From CABRXV01 sp900754955 (GTDB lineage: Bacteria > Actinomycetota > Coriobacteriia > Coriobacteriales > Eggerthellaceae): a DNA stretch of 27,023 nt. The notes below the pieces were generated by a model. The model was given only the letters and a program-made list of their open reading frames with translations. It was not told where the DNA came from and made no database searches. Shown here piece by piece: positions 23,654 through 27,023 of this stretch. The DNA lies in assembly GCA_902475005.1 (NCBI GenBank), contig CABRXV010000023.1:1-27023 (forward strand). Direction: 5' to 3'. Within the stretch, counting starts at the first letter, position 1. Every line of letters starts with the position of its first letter. Made by a program: the position numbers and the translations under genes.

Positions 23654-23786
23654 GCGGGTTGGCGGCACGCGAGACGCACATCGGGCGTGGGCTAGCAGCA
23701 CTCGAGATGTGCCAGGCGTGGGCTGACAGCACCTGGGATGTCCCAGATGCGGGTTGGCGGCACGCGGGACGCACGTCCCGCGTGCC
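23654..23786. repeat. Imperfect 31-33-bp tandem repeat ending in a perfect hairpin
   Basis: Four degenerate units begin near 23654, 23687, 23718 and 23749, each of the form GYGGGYT, then GCAGCAC or GCGGCAC, then RAGATG or GGGACGC. The last unit ends in GGCACGCGGGACG (23759-23771) and CGTCCCGCGTGCC (23774-23786), a perfect 13-bp palindrome with a 2-nt loop. This palindrome lies 6 nt from the minus-strand NRAMP stop and may end that transcript. From 23302 to 23499 only GC-rich DNA with two copies of CGGGGCGGCTGTGG was noticed. Confidence 0.6.
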
Positions 23787-23792
23787 TCGCCC

Positions 23793-25271
23793 CTACGCCA
23801 GCCCCATGATCTGCATGGCGAACAGCGCGACGGTAAGCCCGCCGACGATGGCGACGGTCGCCCACAGCACGATGCGGCGCGGCAGCTTGGCGCGGTAGTC
23901 CTTCATGATGTACTTGTCGGCGGCGATGATCGCCATGAACGCAAGCAGGATAGGCAGGATCACGCCGTTGACGAACTGCGCCGTCAGCATGACCGACAAC
24001 AGGTTGATGTTGGGCACGAGCACCACGATGGCCGAAAACGCGATCACGAAAGTGAAGATGCTCTTGAACGTGGGCGCCTCGCGCCACTTGAACGACACGC
24101 CCGCCTCCCAGCCGAACGCCTCGCAGATCACAAACGCCGTGGTAAGCGGCAGCACGCACGCCGCGAGGAACGATGCGGCCACCAGGCCGATGGCGAACAG
24201 AGCCTCGGCGTACTCGCCCGCGAACGGCACGAGTGCGCTGGCAGCGTCGGCGGCGCTGTCGATTGTGATGCCGGCGGGGTAGAGCACCGCGCCCGTGGTC
24301 ACGATGATGAACCACGCCACGAGGCACGCGGCGATGGTGCCCGACACCGAGTCGACGCGCTGAGAGAACAGATCCTTCGTCGTGAGGCCCTTCTCCACCA
24401 CGTTCGACTGCGAGAAGAACATCATCCACGGAGCAATGGTGGTACCGATCATGGCGATGACAAGAGAGATGAAGCCCGTGCTGCCCTCGGGGTGCGGAAC
24501 GACGGTTGAGACGAGCGCGTCGTTCCAGTCGGGCTGCGCGAGAAACGCCGCCACAATGTAGGTGACGAACACGAACGACAAGATGAGAAACACGTTCTGC
24601 ACGCGTTTGTACGACCCGCCGACGACAAGCAGCCACACGGCGATGGCGGCGATGGGAACCGATACGTACGTGGGCACGCCGAACATCTCCATGCCCGATG
24701 CGATGCCCGCGAACTCCGAGAAGGTGGTGCACACGTTGCCCACGAGCAGCGCGAGCATGGCGAGCGCGGTGAGGCGGATGCCGAAACGCTCGCGGATGAG
24801 TGCGGCGAATCCCTTGCCCGTGACGGCGCCCATGCGTCCCGCAGTGGTTTGCACCACGATGAGCAGCACGCACATGATGGGGATGACCCACAACGTGCCG
24901 AACCCGAACTCGGCGCCGGCGGTCGAGTAGGTGGAGATGCCGCCGGCGTCGTTGCCAGCCATGGCCGTCACGATGCCGGGACCCATGGCCGCGAGCAGCA
25001 GCCACACCTTGCTGTGCGGCTTCTTGACGGGCTCGGTCAGGGCGGCATCGGGGCTGGTCTCGGCGCCAGTGTCGGCCGCGAGGGCGTTCGCCTTGTGCGA
25101 CGCGGCTTCCTCGGCTTTCGCGGCTGTTGCGCGCGCCTGCTTGCGTGCTTCCACGGCTTTGGCGCGTTCCTTGGCGCCGCTTGCACGGCGTGCGGCGCGG
25201 CTCTGCTCGCGACGCGGCTTAGCCTTGGCTCCGCCACGCGCCTGGGGCGTCTTCTCCGGCTTCGCAACCAT
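23793..25271 (-). CDS. NRAMP-family divalent metal transporter, Mg-type variant
   Basis: The 492-aa product is an SLC11/NRAMP carrier with about 11 membrane segments behind an unusual 85-residue, Lys/Ala/Arg-rich cytoplasmic tail. In ordinary NRAMPs the TM1 metal motif is DPGN; here it is D108-A-G-G111 (MAGNDAGGISTYS). The TM6 motif, usually GAxxMPHN, is G276-TTIAPWM, so the metal-binding Met is Ala280. These changes match the NRAMP-related magnesium transporters (NRMT), one of which, from Eggerthella lenta, has been structurally studied. The ATG at 25271 is 4 nt after the stop of the MgtE_N/CBS gene, and an in-frame start at 25343 overlapping that gene is rejected. Mg2+ (or Mn2+) import is inferred. 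Confidence 0.9.
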   Translation of the reverse strand: MVAKPEKTPQARGGAKAKPRREQSRAARRASGAKERAKAVEARKQARATAAKAEEAASHKANALAADTGAETSPDAALTEPVKKPHSKVWLLLAAMGPGIVTAMAGNDAGGISTYSTAGAEFGFGTLWVIPIMCVLLIVVQTTAGRMGAVTGKGFAALIRERFGIRLTALAMLALLVGNVCTTFSEFAGIASGMEMFGVPTYVSVPIAAIAVWLLVVGGSYKRVQNVFLILSFVFVTYIVAAFLAQPDWNDALVSTVVPHPEGSTGFISLVIAMIGTTIAPWMMFFSQSNVVEKGLTTKDLFSQRVDSVSGTIAACLVAWFIIVTTGAVLYPAGITIDSAADAASALVPFAGEYAEALFAIGLVAASFLAACVLPLTTAFVICEAFGWEAGVSFKWREAPTFKSIFTFVIAFSAIVVLVPNINLLSVMLTAQFVNGVILPILLAFMAIIAADKYIMKDYRAKLPRRIVLWATVAIVGGLTVALFAMQIMGLA

Positions 25272-25275
25272 GACG

Positions 25276-26643
25276 CTACGCTCCGAATCCGTGGAAGCCC
25301 GTGGCTCCGACCACCTGCAGAAGCACGAGCGTGTACAGCGCAAGAAGCAGCGCCGCCGACACGACGATGCCGAGGATCTTCATGCCGCTTGCGCGCGTCT
25401 TGTCGCCCGACACGTCGTCCTCGATGGCGTCCCACGCGTCCTCGGTGGTGACGATGCCGAGCAACGCGCCGCGCTCGTCGACGACGGGCATGGCGGGCAG
25501 GTCGTACTTGAAGATGTCCTCGACGACGTCGTCTTCGGGCTCATCGGGCGTGACGGAGAGGATCTCGTCGTACATGATGTCGCCGAGCTGCGTCTCGTCG
25601 TCGTTGAGCACGAGGGTGCGCAGCGAAAGCACGCCGACGAGCTTGCCGTAATCCTCGGTCACGTACACGTAGTGAACGGTGGGGTGGTCCTCCTCGAGGC
25701 CGCGCAGCACTTCGATGGTCTCGCGCACCGTCGTTTCCTTGGGAACGGCCACGAACTGCGTGGTCATCATGCCGCCTGCGGTGCCGTCCTTGTAGCCGAG
25801 CAGCTGGCGGATCTCCGCCGCGTCCTCGACGCCCATGAGGCGCAGAAGGGTCTCGGCCTTCTCGTACGGCAGGTCGCGCACGATCTCGGCGGCGTCGTCG
25901 GGGTCCATGTCGCCGATGAGGCGCGCCGCGCGGGCATCGTCCAAGTCATCGATGAACTCGGCCTGCAGCTCGTCTTCCATCTCGGAGATGGCCTCGGTGG
26001 CCTGCGCGTCGTCGAGGTGCTCGAACACCGAGGCGCGCTGCTGCGGGTCGAGCTGCTCGAGGATGTCGGCCACGTCGGCGGGATGCAGCTCGTCGAGGCG
26101 GCGGTGGGTGACCGACAGCTGCACCTTCGACAGGTCGCGGTCGAGCAGGTCCATGTAGTTCCAGGCGATGATCTTCTCGTCGATGCGCTTCTTGAAGAGC
26201 TTCGCGATGGCGACTACGGCTTTCTCGACGAGCGGGTGCAGGCCGCGCAGAATGCCGCGCATGCCCACTTCGGCGCCGAGCAGGCGCAGCTGCGTGCCCG
26301 ATTGCGACAGCTTGAGGTCGTTTACGCGCACGACTTTCATACCCTGCGTGTCGACGATCTGCCGGTTGAGCAGGTCGCGCGCGAGCAGAACCTCGCTCGG
26401 CTGCAGATAGCTGAAACGGATGTCAACTGCGTTCACCGACAGCGTGATGCCGTCTTCGTCGAACTGGTCGACGTACTTGCGCCACGAAATCATGAACGGC
26501 ACCTTGCCGGGCCCCTGGAAGGCGAGGCTCGTGATGCGCGGAAAGACCTCGCCCGTGGAAATGGCCAGGTCGGAGATGGTTCCGATTTTCTCGCCAGCCG
26601 CGTCGACGACGGGCTTGCCGAGCATTTGAGAGAGGTAGAGCAT
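25276..26643 (-). CDS. PRC-barrel, MgtE_N and CBS-domain protein, no MgtE channel
   Basis: The 455-aa protein starts with PRC-barrel-like sequence (MLYLSQMLGKPVVDAAGEKIGTISD). A second similar unit begins near residue 86 (LLARDLLNRQIVDTQG). Residues 175-290 form an MgtE_N superhelix with repeated acidic motifs (LHPADVADILEQL, MDPDDAAEIVRDLP). A CBS pair follows, with TAGGMMTTQFVAVP near 310, then GVLSLRTLVL and LPAMPVVDERGALLGIVTTEDAW. One hydrophobic helix (ILGIVVSAALLLALYTLVLL) ends the protein. MgtE proteins have about five channel helices after this part, which are missing. It is likely a Mg2+ sensor or regulator for the NRAMP-type carrier, made from the same mRNA. AAGGGAG precedes the ATG. 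Confidence 0.9.
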   Translation of the reverse strand: MLYLSQMLGKPVVDAAGEKIGTISDLAISTGEVFPRITSLAFQGPGKVPFMISWRKYVDQFDEDGITLSVNAVDIRFSYLQPSEVLLARDLLNRQIVDTQGMKVVRVNDLKLSQSGTQLRLLGAEVGMRGILRGLHPLVEKAVVAIAKLFKKRIDEKIIAWNYMDLLDRDLSKVQLSVTHRRLDELHPADVADILEQLDPQQRASVFEHLDDAQATEAISEMEDELQAEFIDDLDDARAARLIGDMDPDDAAEIVRDLPYEKAETLLRLMGVEDAAEIRQLLGYKDGTAGGMMTTQFVAVPKETTVRETIEVLRGLEEDHPTVHYVYVTEDYGKLVGVLSLRTLVLNDDETQLGDIMYDEILSVTPDEPEDDVVEDIFKYDLPAMPVVDERGALLGIVTTEDAWDAIEDDVSGDKTRASGMKILGIVVSAALLLALYTLVLLQVVGATGFHGFGA

Positions 26644-26860
26644 GGGACTCCCTTACGTTCTCAGGCATCCGTCTGCTGTGTCTGCGTGCGGCGCTCGGCG
26701 TTGTGCGGGTGGTCGCGGTGTGCGCGACAGGCAGCATGCCGGCGTGCGTGCGGCAGCGCAGAAAAGAGCAGAGAGATGCGTCGCAGTCGTCTTCCGACTG
26801 CCGACGCAAGGGAGGGAAGTCGGAAGATTACATACTGTGAGGCTTCGATTTTCGAACCTT
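26644..26860 (-). promoter_or_regulatory. Leader of the metal-transport operon with alternative hairpins
   Basis: On the minus strand a -10-like TATGTA is seen near 26835-26830, giving a leader of about 180 nt. Two hairpins exclude each other. One pairs CTTCCGACT (26826-26818) with AGTCGGAAG (26799-26791). The other pairs GCGTCGGCAGTCG (26807-26795) with CGACTGCGACGC (26789-26778) through one bulge and is followed by a pyrimidine stretch ending in UUUU. Such a switch suits metal-responsive attenuation. It does not resemble the M-box that I can recognise. Confidence 0.45.
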
Positions 26861-26933
26861 CACGTACGTTCCTTTCCTTCGAGTTTCCGTTTCGCACGCC
26901 CTGGCGGGCGCGCTGCTGTTCGTGCCGCGATAT

Positions 26934-26970
26934 AAAAAAACCGCACGTGCTGAAAACTCAGTCGTTGCGG
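26934..26970 (-). terminator. Intrinsic terminator after the tRNA gene
   Basis: On the minus strand CCGCA, CG and CTGA pair with TCAG, CG and TGCGG across 26970-26941, and seven Us follow (26940-26934). It lies about 15 nt beyond the tRNA 3' end. The gap between it and the metal operon leader shows nothing else. Confidence 0.85.
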
Positions 26971-26984
26971 ATTCTTAGCGTTAA

Positions 26985-27023
26985 TGGTGCGCCGTGAGGG
27001 ATTCGAACCCCCGACGTACTGAT
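26985..27023 (-). tRNA. Partial tRNA gene (3' end, isotype not determined)
   Basis: The minus strand contains the T arm (GGGGG, loop TTCGAAT, CCCTC, with one G-U pair), the acceptor 3' strand ACGGCGC, discriminator A and an encoded CCA at 26987-26985. The 5' part and anticodon lie beyond the window edge. The A discriminator and the sequence before the T arm would allow a class with a long variable arm such as Leu, but this cannot be decided here. Confidence 0.85.

Noticed and set aside
23654..23786. CRISPR-like array in the convergent gap
   Set aside because: Units are degenerate throughout, with no constant repeat and variable spacer; it is a decayed tandem repeat.
23793..25271. Naming the NRAMP gene mntH (manganese/iron transporter)
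   Set aside because: The DPGN motif and TM6 Met typical of MntH are replaced, and the neighbour carries MgtE_N/CBS modules, so a magnesium-type role fits better.
24931..26997. Long open frame (688 codons) antisense to the NRAMP and MgtE_N/CBS genes
   Set aside because: It crosses two supported genes and the operon leader, with low-complexity His/Arg/Val composition. It is a shadow frame.

Overview
This window looks like chromosomal DNA of an anaerobic, high-GC actinobacterium of the class Coriobacteriia, most likely family Eggerthellaceae (the group of Eggerthella, Gordonibacter and Slackia). This is inferred from gene content. There are two cytoplasmic DMSO-reductase-superfamily molybdenum enzymes with iron-sulfur partners, a membrane-spanning LuxR-type regulator, a small zinc-ribbon protein heading a molybdoenzyme operon, an arylpyruvate:ferredoxin oxidoreductase, and an NRAMP-related magnesium-type transporter. 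No ribosomal or other taxonomic marker is present, so the genus is not assigned.

Layout. (1) 1-850: purE, then a very large hairpin and a second hairpin. (2) 902-5415: iorA and iorB (overlapping, translationally coupled), a run of 29-bp tandem repeats, then a T-box leader whose specifier loop reads UGG (Trp) ahead of an AMP-forming arylacetate-CoA ligase. Together these enzymes interconvert indolepyruvate, indoleacetyl-CoA and indoleacetate. The Trp T-box suggests they are made when tryptophan is scarce, perhaps to run the pathway towards tryptophan. (3) 5489-8663: an accessory patch with a RelB/DinJ-like antitoxin and PIN toxin, an AT-rich palindromic repeat, a DUF4143-type AAA ATPase, and a LysR regulator that follows it by only 4 nt.

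(4) 8777-12752, minus strand: a 752-aa molybdopterin oxidoreductase with a 107-aa two-cluster ferredoxin, then an ArsB/NhaD-type permease behind a terminator hairpin. (5) 12863-21145: a LuxR-type membrane regulator diverging from a run of genes encoding a zinc-ribbon protein, a pyrogallol-transhydroxylase-like alpha/beta pair, a DASS-type anion transporter and an MFS transporter. This has the form of a substrate-specific uptake and conversion locus for a plant-derived aromatic compound; the substrate is not known from sequence.

(6) 21146-23301: a sodium:solute symporter behind a 548-nt leader or intergenic region that has a Tyr-rich small ORF and a T7 tract. (7) 23302-27023: repeat-rich intergenic DNA, then, on the minus strand, a magnesium-type operon. 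It encodes a PRC-barrel/MgtE_N/CBS protein lacking the MgtE channel and an NRAMP-family carrier with altered metal-site motifs, preceded by a leader with mutually exclusive hairpins. The window ends in the 3' part of a minus-strand tRNA with a clear intrinsic terminator.

Coordinates of short motifs were counted by hand. Family assignments rest on recognised motifs and lengths, not on database searches.
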